This document shows, piece after piece, positions 24,243 through 33,540 of a DNA stretch of 64,000 nt. The translations under genes and the position numbers were made by a program. How positions within the stretch are numbered: position 1 is the stretch's first letter; the number at the start of each line of letters is the position of its first letter. This DNA is from Methylocella tundrae (GTDB taxonomy: Bacteria > Pseudomonadota > Alphaproteobacteria > Rhizobiales > Beijerinckiaceae). The notes below the pieces were generated by a model, which saw only the letters and a list, made by a program, of their open reading frames with translations, was not told the DNA's origin and made no database searches. The stretch covers positions 1,674,001-1,738,000 of the forward strand of contig NZ_CP139089.1 in NCBI RefSeq assembly GCF_038024855.1, given 5' to 3'.

Positions 24243-25178
24243 TCACCACACATAGGCGAGTTTGAAATATCCGGCGTTGGTCATATCGACGTTGCGCCCC
24301 TGCACCGAGTGCGAGTAGCGCACCGTCAGCGACATCGTCGGCGAGAATTTGAACATGACGCCGGCGCCGAGCGCCGTCTCTTCGCTGTGCGGCGCCAGGA
24401 TGAGGCCGTCGACGACCTGGTAGGCGCTGCTCTGCGTTTGCCAGTCGACCCCAAGGAACGGCTCGAAGATCGTCGGGTTGACCCAGCCGAGACGAGCGTT
24501 GAAATGAAAGGTCGTGCCAGCCACGGCCTGTGGCTGGCCGGGCAATGATTGATTCGAACGGATGACGGCGCCAAGATTTCCGGTGAGACTGACCGCCGGC
24601 CACTGCGCGTCAAAGAAGATGCTGGAGTAATTCGCCCAGTAGCCATTCGTAACCCTTGGCATGCCGATGGGAAGCTGCAGGAAGTTCTGCACGCCGAGCG
24701 TCGAATTCGGCGTCGGCTTGAACCACATCGCAGGACCCGTCAGCGTGTCGCCAATGCCTCTGACGCCATTGCCCGTTCCGGGGCCAGTGACTCCAACCTC
24801 AGGCGTGATGACTTCATAAGCGAACCCAATATCGCTGATGCCGGGAAAGCACCAGAAATACACATATTTCGAAAGGCCGACGAACTGATTCTGTTTGCTT
24901 CCGTTGATGGCGCCGCCGCTGTTGTTATAGGCCTGTGATCCGATGTTATTTTCGCCATATTGGACAAAAACATTGAAAGGCTTGAAATTGACCGGCAAAT
25001 CATATTCGTGCGGCCCGATCACCGCGAATGTAATGTTGTCTGCTAGCGCCGGCGTTGCAGCCAAGCCAAACGCCGCCGCCACCGCCGTCAACAGTGGGCT
25101 GCGCCGCGCCGTTTTTTCATGACATCCATCATTTCTCGATGTTGCGCGGCATGATGCGCCCGCTTCACTCTTTTCCAT
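24243..25178 (-). CDS. outer membrane protein, MetA-pathway/transporter-like beta barrel
   Basis: A 311-residue protein started at the ATG at 25178 behind GGGAGAGGGAAC. The N-terminus is basic, then PLLTAVAAAFGLAATPALA forms a signal peptide. The mature chain alternates aromatic and polar residues and ends in YFKLAYVW, a typical C-terminal barrel strand. It fits the family named for the MetA pathway of phenol degradation, present in many solvent and alcohol loci. It lies 59 bases upstream of the quinoprotein gene on the same strand and probably forms one transcription unit with it. A possible operator lies about 95 bases upstream of its start. Substrate unknown. Confidence 0.65.
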   Translation of the reverse strand: MEKSEAGASCRATSRNDGCHEKTARRSPLLTAVAAAFGLAATPALADNITFAVIGPHEYDLPVNFKPFNVFVQYGENNIGSQAYNNSGGAINGSKQNQFVGLSKYVYFWCFPGISDIGFAYEVITPEVGVTGPGTGNGVRGIGDTLTGPAMWFKPTPNSTLGVQNFLQLPIGMPRVTNGYWANYSSIFFDAQWPAVSLTGNLGAVIRSNQSLPGQPQAVAGTTFHFNARLGWVNPTIFEPFLGVDWQTQSSAYQVVDGLILAPHSEETALGAGVMFKFSPTMSLTVRYSHSVQGRNVDMTNAGYFKLAYVW

Positions 25179-25272
25179 GTTCCCTCTCCCCTCTTCCACC
25201 GCATTCGAAATGCGGCCTAGATTGCGCCTGACCGGTTTGGTCAACGTCCACCCCACTAAGTGTCGCCGAAGG

Positions 25273-25297
25273 TTTCATGAACACGCGCTTCATGAAA
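25273..25297. promoter_or_regulatory. perfect 9-bp inverted repeat (TTTCATGAA / TTCATGAAA), candidate operator
   Basis: TTTCATGAA at 25273-25281 and TTCATGAAA at 25289-25297 are separated by seven bases, a centre-to-centre distance of 16. It lies about 95 bases upstream of the start of the outer membrane protein and dehydrogenase unit. This is a typical layout for a dimeric repressor or activator site. No regulator gene is adjacent. The rest of the 392-base gap (25179-25570) shows nothing else I can name. Confidence 0.5.
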
Positions 25298-25570
25298 GAA
25301 ACAAACCACGCAGCACAATTCTATTTTTTATTATGTCTCTGTTTTACACCAGTTTTTTAGGCTCGCAGCTCCATGACGAGCAGCTTGCGCCGGTATAATG
25401 CCGACGCAGTTCTGAGCCGCTTTCAATCTGGTCTTCTGCGAGTCTCACGATGGTCGCGCCGCCGCGCAAACGTCCAGACACGATGTTTGACGCCGGGAAT
25501 ATCGCGTTCCGTATTTATGCCATTTCGCTCATCATCTTCATCGACCCGCATTTAGCCCGGCGCTTATGAT

Positions 25571-26689
25571 TTAGATGCCCGCATGTTTGCGAATCAGCGC
25601 ATTGACGGCGTTGGCCTTCTCCATCTGCACCATGTGGCCAGCACCCTCGATTACCTCCGCGCGCCAGCCTGCCGGCAGGGAAGATGCGTGAGAGACTGGA
25701 ATGATCTTGTCGCCTGCTCCCCAGATGACAGCGACCGGCCGCTGCGCTTTCGCCGCCTCTTCCTTCAACACAGACGCCTGCCTGCCGTTGGCGAACAGAT
25801 TCTTCGCCAGCGCGTCCAACGCCTCGTTGACTCCATCAAGCCGCTTGTATTTGAGGAGGTCGTCGATCAGTTGCCGGCTGACGAGATTTGGATCGTCGAA
25901 CAGCTGTTCGAGCACGGGCTTCAACTCGCGCCGGGACGAGGAATGGGCGAATCCTTCAATATAGCTGATGTTGATATCCTCACCCAATCCCACCGAGCTG
26001 ATGAGCGTCAGCGATTTGACAAGTTCTGGATGATCGATCGCCGTCTTCAGCGCTATCGCGCCGCCCATCGAATGCCCAATAACATGCGCGTTGCCGACGC
26101 CGACCTTGTTCAAGAAATCAACGAGCGCCTTGGACAAGCCTTCCAGGGAGGGTTCGCTAAGCGTCTTGGTCGATTGGCCATGACCTGGGAGATCGAGCGC
26201 ATAGACGGTGGCGTTGTCCGCCAGAGCGTCGATATTGAAAAGCCAGTTGTCGAGATCGCCGCCAAAGCCATGCACCAGCACAATCTGCTCGCCGCCCTGC
26301 CCACGCTTCGCGTAACGGAGCCTCCCGGCGGCCGTATCGACGAACTCATATTTCGGTCCCGCGTCCTCGGCTTCGTCTTCCCCGGCCGCGGGCGTCACAT
26401 AGCCGGCTATAAAGGCGTCGATGTCGGCCTCTGGAACCTCGGGGTCCGCGAGCACGGCGAGAAGCGCCTTGACCGGATAGACGGTGTCCTCCCTGCCGAT
26501 AATGCGGCGCAAAACCCCGGTATCGCCCGCCTCCACCACATTGGTTATTTTATCGGTCTCGACTTCGAGCAGTTCGTCGCCGAGCTTGATCGTCGATCCG
26601 GGCTTCTTGAGCCAGCCCGTGACCTTGCCTTCGGCCATCGAAAGCCCCCATTTGGGCATCACCAATGGCTTGATGCGTTCATCCGTCAT
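25571..26689 (-). CDS. acoC: acetoin dehydrogenase E2 component with lipoyl and alpha/beta-hydrolase domains
   Basis: A 372-residue protein. Residues 1-80 are a lipoyl domain (MPKWGLSMAEGKV; lipoyl-accepting Lys47 in EVETDKITN). Residues about 115-372 are an alpha/beta hydrolase fold with VLVHGFGGD, the nucleophile elbow GHSMGGA, and a terminal GAGHMVQ histidine. This two-domain form replaces the usual acyltransferase core in acetoin dehydrogenase systems. It transfers the acetyl group from acetoin cleavage to CoA. It follows acoB by 12 bases and is last in the operon; no dihydrolipoamide dehydrogenase gene is adjacent. Confidence 0.9.
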   Translation of the reverse strand: MTDERIKPLVMPKWGLSMAEGKVTGWLKKPGSTIKLGDELLEVETDKITNVVEAGDTGVLRRIIGREDTVYPVKALLAVLADPEVPEADIDAFIAGYVTPAAGEDEAEDAGPKYEFVDTAAGRLRYAKRGQGGEQIVLVHGFGGDLDNWLFNIDALADNATVYALDLPGHGQSTKTLSEPSLEGLSKALVDFLNKVGVGNAHVIGHSMGGAIALKTAIDHPELVKSLTLISSVGLGEDINISYIEGFAHSSSRRELKPVLEQLFDDPNLVSRQLIDDLLKYKRLDGVNEALDALAKNLFANGRQASVLKEEAAKAQRPVAVIWGAGDKIIPVSHASSLPAGWRAEVIEGAGHMVQMEKANAVNALIRKHAGI

Positions 26690-26701
26690 TACGCTTAATC
26701 C

Positions 26702-27724
26702 TCAGGCTGCCGCCATTTTGTGGACGATGGTCTTCCGGACCGCGGCGGCGATGGCGTCGGCCGTCGGAATGTAGATATCCTCGAGCGTCGGCGAGAACGG
26801 CACCGGCGAATGCGGCGCGGTTACCATTTGAGGCGCCGACTTCAACGCGCCAAAAGCGTGTTGCGCCACAAAGGCTGAAACGTCACAGGCGATCGAACAG
26901 CGTGGATGGGCTTCATCGACAGCGATGAGACGTCCGGTTTTTTCGACGCTTTCAATAACGGTGTCCCAATCAATCGGCGAGAGCGTGCGCAGGTCAATGA
27001 CTTCGACCTCGACGCCCTCCCTGGCAAGCTTCTCGGCCGCGTCCCGCGAGCGATGCACCATCAACCCATATGTGACGATTGTCGCGTCCTTGCCCTCGCG
27101 GACGATGGCGGCCTCTCCGAAGGGAATCGTGTAGGATTCAACTGGCACGTCGACTTCATGCGAGTAGAGATTCTTGTGCTCGCAAAAAATGACGGGATCA
27201 TTGTCCCGGATGGACTGGATGAGCAGCCCCTTAACGTCATAGGCGTTGGACGGGCAGACGACTTTCAAACCCGGAATGTGTGTGACGAGCGGCGTCAGCA
27301 TCTGCGAATGCTGAGCAGCGGCGCGATAGCCGGCGCCAATCATGGCGCGGATCACGACCGGAGTCTCGGCCTTGCCGCCGAACATGTAGCGGAACTTCGC
27401 CGCCTGATTGAAGATCTCGTCGAAGCAACAGCCGATAAAGTCGATGAACATGAGCTCGGCGACAGGGCGCATCCCGCACGCCGCGGCGCCGATAGCCGCG
27501 CCGACATAGGCCGATTCCGACAAAGGCGTGTCCATGACGCGCGCGCCATGCTTGGCGTAAAGCCCCTTGGTGACGCCGAGCACGCCGCCCCAGGCGTCGT
27601 CTTCGCCGGGCGCGCCGGCGCCGCCGACGATATCCTCTCCCATCAAAATGACTGTCGGGTCGCGCGTCATTTCAAGGTCGAGCGCCTCGTTGACGGCCAT
27701 CTTATAGCTGAGCTTGCGAGCCAT
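26702..27724 (-). CDS. acoB: acetoin dehydrogenase E1 component, beta subunit
   Basis: A 340-residue transketolase-like protein. Features: MGEDIVGGAGAPGEDDAWGG, TPLSESAYVGAAIGAAACG, FIDFIGCCFDEIFNQAAKFR and the C-terminal lobe with IDLRTLSPIDWDTVIESV. Together with AcoA it binds thiamine diphosphate and splits acetoin into acetaldehyde and an acetyl unit passed to the lipoyl arm of AcoC. It lies 20 bases after acoA on the same strand. Confidence 0.9.
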   Translation of the reverse strand: MARKLSYKMAVNEALDLEMTRDPTVILMGEDIVGGAGAPGEDDAWGGVLGVTKGLYAKHGARVMDTPLSESAYVGAAIGAAACGMRPVAELMFIDFIGCCFDEIFNQAAKFRYMFGGKAETPVVIRAMIGAGYRAAAQHSQMLTPLVTHIPGLKVVCPSNAYDVKGLLIQSIRDNDPVIFCEHKNLYSHEVDVPVESYTIPFGEAAIVREGKDATIVTYGLMVHRSRDAAEKLAREGVEVEVIDLRTLSPIDWDTVIESVEKTGRLIAVDEAHPRCSIACDVSAFVAQHAFGALKSAPQMVTAPHSPVPFSPTLEDIYIPTADAIAAAVRKTIVHKMAAA

Positions 27725-27744
27725 GGTCCGTTGTTCCTTTCCTA

Positions 27745-28728
27745 TCAGTACGAGACGTATACGTTGGACATCAGATCCTTCGGCGAGGGCAGCGGCGCGG
27801 CTTTCGCGCTGGCCACCGAATCCTCAATGAGGTCCGCCACCTGCTGATCAATCGCGTCGAGCTCCGCATCGCTAATGACGCCTGCCTCCGTCACTTTGGC
27901 GCGGAAGATTTTCAGGCAGTCGCGGTTGGCGCGGTTGTATTCATTCTCTCCCTTTGCCTTGTAGGTTTGCGCGTCGCCTTCGAAATGGCCGAAGAAACGA
28001 ATGACCTCACATTCCAGGAGCGCCGGGCCGCCGCCTTCGCGCGCGCGCTTGATGAGCTCGCCGACCACCTCATAAACCGCGAAAAAATCCGTTCCGTCGG
28101 CGACGACGCCGGGAATGCCGAAACCCGCGCCGCGATCGACATAGGATTTCACAGCCGTTCCGTAGTCACGCGACGTCGCTTCCGCGTAGCCATTGTTTTC
28201 GCAAACGAAGATGACCGGCAGGTTCCAGACGGCCGCAAGGTTCATGCTTTCGAGAACCATGCCCTGGTTCGCAGCCCCGTCGCCGAAGAAGGAGATCCCG
28301 ACGCCGCCATCGCCGCGGAACTTCGCCGCCAGCCCGGCGCCGCAGATGAGCGGCGCGCCAGCGCCAAGGATGCCGTTCGCCCCCATCATGCCTTTGGACA
28401 GATCCGCGATATGCATGGAGCCGCCGCGGCCCTGACACGAGCCCGTCACTTTGCCATAGATTTCAGCCATCATTCCATGAACGTCGACGCCCTTGGCGAT
28501 GCAATGGCCGTGGCCGCGATGGGTCGAGGCGATCCGGTCCCGATCATTGAGATGCATCATGATGCCGGTCGCAACCGCTTCCTCGCCTGCATAAAGATGA
28601 ACGAAGCCGGGTATGTCGCCTTTCGCGAAATCAATGTGCAGCCGCTCCTCGAACTCGCGGATGGTCTTCATCATGCGGTAGGCTTCGAGAAGCCCGGCCT
28701 TGTCGATTGGAAAGGGATTGTCGCTCAT
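27745..28728 (-). CDS. acoA: acetoin dehydrogenase E1 component, alpha subunit
   Basis: A 327-residue thiamine-diphosphate subunit with the binding motif FFGDGAANQG, the upstream GRGGSMHIAD and SCQGR segments, and the phosphorylation-loop-like ATSRDYGTAVKSYVDRG. I choose the ATG at 28728 because GGAGAAAG lies just before it. An in-frame ATG at 28749 would overlap the acoX stop as ATGA and is possible too. It is the second gene of acoXABC. Confidence 0.9.
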   Translation of the reverse strand: MSDNPFPIDKAGLLEAYRMMKTIREFEERLHIDFAKGDIPGFVHLYAGEEAVATGIMMHLNDRDRIASTHRGHGHCIAKGVDVHGMMAEIYGKVTGSCQGRGGSMHIADLSKGMMGANGILGAGAPLICGAGLAAKFRGDGGVGISFFGDGAANQGMVLESMNLAAVWNLPVIFVCENNGYAEATSRDYGTAVKSYVDRGAGFGIPGVVADGTDFFAVYEVVGELIKRAREGGGPALLECEVIRFFGHFEGDAQTYKAKGENEYNRANRDCLKIFRAKVTEAGVISDAELDAIDQQVADLIEDSVASAKAAPLPSPKDLMSNVYVSY

Positions 28729-28745
28729 TTCTTTCTCCGTGATCT

Positions 28746-29828
28746 TCATTGCGCCGCGAACGCCGCCAAAAGCAAAGGTCCGCCAACTGCGTCCTCGTTC
28801 ATGATTTCTTCGCGCAGCAGGCCATGCGTTGCGGCGGCGCGCATGCAGGCCGCAACATCGACACTGCGGAAGGCGCCGTCACGCAGCGTGATCGAGACCT
28901 TTTCATTGCGCGAAAAGGTAATCTCCCGCTCACCGTCAAACGCGAGCGAACCTGCCTCCAAGCGTGGAACGATCGCCTCACCCGGCGCGATCCTGCGCCA
29001 GTCTGCGAGCCGGATCGGCGCGATCAGTCCAGGCGCGATCGGGGCGCGCAGGATTGCGCGCGGACGCGCGCCCGCGCCCTCCCCGGCGAACATCACCTGC
29101 AGACCGAAAGGCTCCTGCCGGGAGACTGGCTCAAGAAGGCCGGCGATGGCGGACATTCCTATGAGCGTCGGATCGGCGAAAGTGACGTATAATTCGCGGA
29201 AGGTTTCCGTGCGCCACAGCGCCTTCGCGCCGACATGGCGGTCGCTGATGAGCGCAATATCGACCAGGGCGATATGCGTTGTCCCGCCAATAGCAGCGTC
29301 CAGGCGCTTGTTGGCGCGGAATGCGAGATCAGCGGGAACCCGGCCGGTCACGGCGACGCCAACGGCAAGCCCGACGACTGTGTGCTCACTCTGTTCGGCG
29401 AAAGCGTTGTTGGTTCCTGTTGAGATCGCGGCGATGGGCGTCGAGCCGCACGCGGACACAACGGCGCGATGCGTGCCGTCGCCGCCAAGAGCGATGATCG
29501 CGCCAACGCCGCCGGCGCGCATCAAGGTCGCCGCCGCGCGCGTGTCCTCGACGGTTCCCCATAGCGGCATGTCGAGAGGCGTGACGTCAGGGTAGCGCTG
29601 AAGCCCCTGATTGCGTGCGCGCGACAATCCGCGCAGCACATGCTGCAACAGTCCGGAGCGATCCGGCATCATCACGGCTTGGGTCACGCCGCAGGCAAAG
29701 AGTCCGGCAAGCACCCGCAGCACAGCGTTGGCGCGGTCGGCAATTTGCACGCTCGATGCGTCGGCAATCACTCGACGAATGTCTCGCGCCGAAAAAGGAT
29801 TTGCGATTATACCGACGGTCAGCGTCAA
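28746..29828 (-). CDS. acoX: AcoX, ATP-NAD kinase-like protein of the acetoin operon
   Basis: A 360-residue protein of the NAD-kinase-like fold: VGIIANPFSARDIRR at the start, IIALGGDGTHRAV near residue 110 and ISTGTNNAF near residue 135. AcoX stands at the head of acetoin operons; its exact role is unclear. I start it at a TTG at 29828 with GGGAGA upstream. The in-frame ATG at 29891 overlaps a sigma-54 promoter element and would lie upstream of the predicted transcript start. It ends at or just before the acoA start. Confidence 0.8.
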   Translation of the reverse strand: MTLTVGIIANPFSARDIRRVIADASSVQIADRANAVLRVLAGLFACGVTQAVMMPDRSGLLQHVLRGLSRARNQGLQRYPDVTPLDMPLWGTVEDTRAAATLMRAGGVGAIIALGGDGTHRAVVSACGSTPIAAISTGTNNAFAEQSEHTVVGLAVGVAVTGRVPADLAFRANKRLDAAIGGTTHIALVDIALISDRHVGAKALWRTETFRELYVTFADPTLIGMSAIAGLLEPVSRQEPFGLQVMFAGEGAGARPRAILRAPIAPGLIAPIRLADWRRIAPGEAIVPRLEAGSLAFDGEREITFSRNEKVSITLRDGAFRSVDVAACMRAAATHGLLREEIMNEDAVGGPLLLAAFAAQ

Positions 29829-29882
29829 CTCATTCTCCCGGCGACCCGCTCTTTTTTCTTCGCGGCGGATCGAGAAGGAGAC

Positions 29883-29898
29883 AGCAAGCATGGCGCCA
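29883..29898 (-). promoter_or_regulatory. sigma-54 (-24/-12) promoter of the acoXABC operon
   Basis: On the minus strand TGGCGCCATGCTTGCT matches the RpoN consensus TGGCACG-N4-TTGCW, with exactly ten bases between the invariant GG and GC. It lies between acoR and acoX, and AcoR is a sigma-54 activator. Transcription should start about 12 bases after the GC, leaving a leader of about 45 bases before the TTG start of acoX. Confidence 0.75.
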
Positions 29899-30057
29899 GC
29901 GTCGCGGCGGCAAGCAATATGTATTTAAATCAATTGGTTATGATTTTCCTCGCGTCGCGGGTGAGGCGCCTCTCCCGCCTCGCCTGAGGCGATCGGCTGC
30001 AACAGGTGTGGCGGCGAATCTGGCGCGCCAACTGAAGCTATCATCAGTGCTGGAGAG

Positions 30058-32007
30058 TCAGGGATCGCGCTTTTGCGGCGGCACGAGCCCGAAGCGCCGC
30101 ATGCGGCGATGCACAGTCGACCGATCGACGCCAAGCGCGCGGGCAACGGCCGAGACGTTCCAATGATGCTCGCGCAGCGCTTCTCGCAGACCCTTCAGCG
30201 TGTCGGGACCGATCTCGCTCTCCGCGGCGCCGGCGTCCCCGCGCCGTGGGGCGCCCTGGGCTCGCAAAATGATATCTGGCAGGTCTTCGACGTCGATCAC
30301 ATGCTCTGAGCAAACGGCGCTGGCGTAATCGAGGCAATTGACCAGTTCGCGGACGTTGCCTGGCCATGAATGGGCGCAAAGAGCGGCGAGAGCCGCTTCG
30401 GTCAAGCGATAGGCCGCGCCATCCTCCTTCGCCCTGCGCGCCAGAAGACGGCCGATCAACCATCTTACGTCGGCGCGCTGACGTAGCGGGGGAAGCGTGA
30501 GCACCGCGCCATTGAGACGGAAGTAGAGATCTTCGCGGAAGCTTTTCGCCTTCACGAGTTCGACGAGGTCCCGGTGAGTCGCCGCGACGACGCGCACGTT
30601 GACGGGCAAAGGCTTGACTTTGCCGATCGGCGTCACCTCCCGCTCCGCCAGCACGCGCAGGAGGCGGGTCTGGGAGGCGAGCGGCATATCGCCGATCTCA
30701 TCCAGGAAAAGCGTGCCGCCGTCGGCTTCCAGCACGAGCCCCTTCTTGCCTTTGGAGGCCGCTCCGGTGAACGAACCGGCCTCATAGCCAAAAAGTTCGC
30801 TTTCGATCAGACTTTCAGGCAGGGCCGCGCAGTTGACGGCGACGAAGGGCTTGCCGGCGCGGGGCGAAGCCGCGTGCAGCGCCTTTGCAAGATGTTCCTT
30901 GCCGGTTCCGGTCTCCCCCTGGATCAGAATGCTCATCTGCGTGCCGACAAGCTTCGCGGCCCGTTTCATCGCGCCCGACATGATCGGATCGTCGCAGAAC
31001 ATCTCCCGCAGCGGCGGCGGCAGATTGACCTCGGCCGCGGGCGACGGCCGCGCTGGCGTCGCGGCCGGGGGAGGCATCGCCTGCGCAAACAGCGCGGTGC
31101 CGCTCGCCAGAAGCCGCATCATGCGCTGATCGGTCGGCCGGAAGCGGGCGAACTGGGGAAGCGATGTGACGTCGCAATCGAAAAAAGTGGACAGGGGCTC
31201 GCCGATGACCCTCGTGCTCGCCCGTCCGACGAGCGTCGCCTCGCGGGCCAGAAGCTGACGCGTACGGTTGTTGAGGCCGATAATGCAGCCGTTGTTATCG
31301 ACCGCGAGAATGAAATCCGGGTCGATATCGGCAAACTCCTGGGCGTTCGATAGCTTGAGGATCCAGTCGCTTCGGAAGCGATTGAGAAGGTTAGCGTTTT
31401 CTATCTTATGGGCAAAGCTTTGGACGAGCTGCAGGGCAAGATGCTGGCTGACTTTCGGCTCCGGGGAGTGTAGCGCGGAAATGTCGAGCACAGCCGCGAG
31501 ATCGCCATAGGAATCGAAAATCGGCGCGCTGGTGCAGGTCAAGGATATATGGGATGCGTCGAAGTGGTCGCTCTGATGCACGACGAGCGGCTCGCCCGTG
31601 GCGATGCACGTGCCGACAGCGCATGTTCCAGCGAGCGGCTCATGCCAATCAGCGCCGAGATAAAGACCCGCCCCGCGCAGATTGTCGCTGAAGGTCGGAT
31701 CGCCCATGAAATCCACGGTGACGCCCTTGGCGTCCGTCAGCAGCATCACATAGTCGAGGCATGAGACTTGCCGATACAGGGTTTCGAGGCCGAATCGCGC
31801 CGTTCGCAGGAACTCTTCCATCGCCTCCCGGTGTTCGGTCAGCCGCTCCTGCGGCAGGATATAGGCGACGCGCGAGGCTATCGGGTCGAGCCCGTGCTGG
31901 TCTATGCAGCGCCGCCATGAATCATGGATAACTTTGTCCCGGTCAGAGACCTTTCCCGTCATGAGGCCGACGACCTCATCAATATGGGCAACCTGATTCC
32001 GCTTCAC
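30058..32007 (-). CDS. acoR: AcoR, sigma-54-dependent activator of acetoin catabolism
   Basis: A protein of about 649 residues. The N-terminal 310 residues hold a GAF-like sensor (GADWHEPLAGTCAVGTCIA) and a PAS-like region (ILAVDNNGCIIGLN). The AAA+ domain has Walker A (IQGETGTGKEHLAKAL), Walker B (GGTLFLDEIGDM), the sigma-54 contact loop reading GSFTGA instead of the usual GAFTGA, and the arginine region. The C-terminal Fis-type helix-turn-helix is HHWNVSAVARALGVDRSTVHRR. I prefer a GTG start at 32007 behind GGGGAG; a TTG at 32025 is the alternative. It lies directly upstream of acoXABC on the same strand, with the RpoN promoter between. Confidence 0.85.
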   Translation of the reverse strand: MKRNQVAHIDEVVGLMTGKVSDRDKVIHDSWRRCIDQHGLDPIASRVAYILPQERLTEHREAMEEFLRTARFGLETLYRQVSCLDYVMLLTDAKGVTVDFMGDPTFSDNLRGAGLYLGADWHEPLAGTCAVGTCIATGEPLVVHQSDHFDASHISLTCTSAPIFDSYGDLAAVLDISALHSPEPKVSQHLALQLVQSFAHKIENANLLNRFRSDWILKLSNAQEFADIDPDFILAVDNNGCIIGLNNRTRQLLAREATLVGRASTRVIGEPLSTFFDCDVTSLPQFARFRPTDQRMMRLLASGTALFAQAMPPPAATPARPSPAAEVNLPPPLREMFCDDPIMSGAMKRAAKLVGTQMSILIQGETGTGKEHLAKALHAASPRAGKPFVAVNCAALPESLIESELFGYEAGSFTGAASKGKKGLVLEADGGTLFLDEIGDMPLASQTRLLRVLAEREVTPIGKVKPLPVNVRVVAATHRDLVELVKAKSFREDLYFRLNGAVLTLPPLRQRADVRWLIGRLLARRAKEDGAAYRLTEAALAALCAHSWPGNVRELVNCLDYASAVCSEHVIDVEDLPDIILRAQGAPRRGDAGAAESEIGPDTLKGLREALREHHWNVSAVARALGVDRSTVHRRMRRFGLVPPQKRDP

Positions 32008-32025
32008 CCAAGTCTCACTCCCCAA

Positions 32026-32613
32026 ATCTTTTTGGCGCGATCATCAGGGAAATTAAAGCAATATTCAAGCAAATCCGGCTCCCCACGATTTCAACGTCGA
32101 ACATCTATCCTCGAATGGAGGACAAATAACAGACGAAATATTTCGCCGCCCGCAGCGGCGTCCGGCAAGTTACGCGTTATTCTAATCCCGTTCCATGAGC
32201 GTCTTAACCCGCTCGAACCAACATTGCGGCTACCCTGGCGGTTGATGGAATCATGAGCCAGAAGGACCGGCGCGTCGCTTTTCGTGCGGTCGCAATTCGC
32301 CCGCCTGCATCAGCGAGAACCTGCCTAAAGTCCGCGAGGCCAAACCTAGCTTTGTCGCATCGGCGCGAAAGCACAACGCCCGCCGTTTGACGCGCCCGCG
32401 CCGAAAAACACGATTTAATCACGTATTTTCTGACGTGCTTCTCACCTTTTCTTGCGATGATCGTTCACACATGATGCTTGTCCCGAGAACGCCTTGCCTC
32501 TTCTATTCACCAGCTGCCCCATTATTTGTGCGACGCATGATTGATACCGGCGTGTCGCTTGTTTAGTTTCCACTAGGCACTAAGAAAAAAACTCAAATTC
32601 GGGGGAACGATCC
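32026..32613. other. 588-base intergenic region between acoR and the AraC-family gene
   Basis: The genes on either side point away from this region, so it should hold both promoters. The part next to the AraC gene (32400-32613) is AT-richer, with an AAGAAAAAAACTC stretch just before GGGGGAA and the ATG. I found no convincing gene, terminator or long repeat. Confidence 0.4.
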
Positions 32614-33540
32614 ATGAACCATTCTCAAGCGCCGGCGGGAGATGGCGGCCCGGCGAATGTTGTCGATGTGGAGGAACAGCTTTCTTGGTCGAACGGATCC
32701 GTGCTGATGAAGACGCAGGGCGCTGATAGCAGCTGTCAACGCCATTTTCTTCGCAAGGATCTGGCCATAGGCATCCTCTTTCAAAATCCCGGCAGCGAGG
32801 TGAATTGGCGGCTCGATAGCAAGCCGGCGTTGGCAAAGGCGTGGACGTCAACGATGGGATCCCACGACCTTGTCGTTCTTCCGCCCGGCTGCGAGTTTCG
32901 CGCCAACTGCCGAGGGAGCGGACAGGGATTGTGGTTATTCATCGACCCTCAATCGGTCCTTGACGATCATCGGGTTAAATCTTTCGCTGAACGAGCGACG
33001 GTGGATTGTTCATGGACGAAAGACCGTCTGGCATGGACGGTCGTGTCAGAAATCAGGAAAGAATGCGCGAACGGTTTCCCGCGCGGGCCGATGTTCCTCG
33101 AAAACACAGCAACGATGTTCCTCACGGAATTGGCGTATTTCCTCGAGGATGGCGGATCACGCTTCGAGCCAATACGCGCACTTGACGATACAAAACTGCG
33201 AATGGTCGTCGAGTATATCGAAACCAATCTCCATCGTAACATTACGCTGACAGAACTATCAGGTCTTGTCGAACTCACCCCGAGATATTTCTGTGGGGCG
33301 TTCAAACAGGCAATGGGGAGGCCTCCCCATCAATTTCAGATCGAACAGCGGATAGAGCGGGCGAAGACGCTGTTGCATGAGCCCAGGTTGTCCCTGATCG
33401 ATATTGCGCTGACGGTAGGATTCAACAGCCAAAGCCACCTCAACGATTATTTTCGTCGCGTCGTAGGCGTAACGCCCGCCCGCTATCGAGCTGAAATGCG
33501 ACCAGGCAAAACAACGCCGCCGAATAAGCCAAGCTCCTGA
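32614..33540 (+). CDS. AraC-family transcriptional regulator
   Basis: A 308-residue protein behind GGGGGAA. Residues about 1-190 form a ligand or cupin-like N-terminal domain (LVVLPPGCEFRANCRG). Residues about 200-300 carry the two AraC helix-turn-helix motifs: NITLTELSGLVELTPRYFCGAFKQAMG with PHQFQIEQRIERAKTLL, then SLIDIALTVGFNSQSHLNDYFRRVVGVTPARYR. It is followed 322 bases later on the same strand by a carboxylesterase gene, a plausible target. Confidence 0.85.
   Translation: MNHSQAPAGDGGPANVVDVEEQLSWSNGSVLMKTQGADSSCQRHFLRKDLAIGILFQNPGSEVNWRLDSKPALAKAWTSTMGSHDLVVLPPGCEFRANCRGSGQGLWLFIDPQSVLDDHRVKSFAERATVDCSWTKDRLAWTVVSEIRKECANGFPRGPMFLENTATMFLTELAYFLEDGGSRFEPIRALDDTKLRMVVEYIETNLHRNITLTELSGLVELTPRYFCGAFKQAMGRPPHQFQIEQRIERAKTLLHEPRLSLIDIALTVGFNSQSHLNDYFRRVVGVTPARYRAEMRPGKTTPPNKPSS

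Noticed and set aside
24184..24603. 140-residue N-terminal extension of the quinoprotein dehydrogenase
   Set aside because: It overlaps the 3' end of the outer membrane protein gene in another frame, is Arg-rich and lacks family character. A signal peptide begins at the ATG at 24183.
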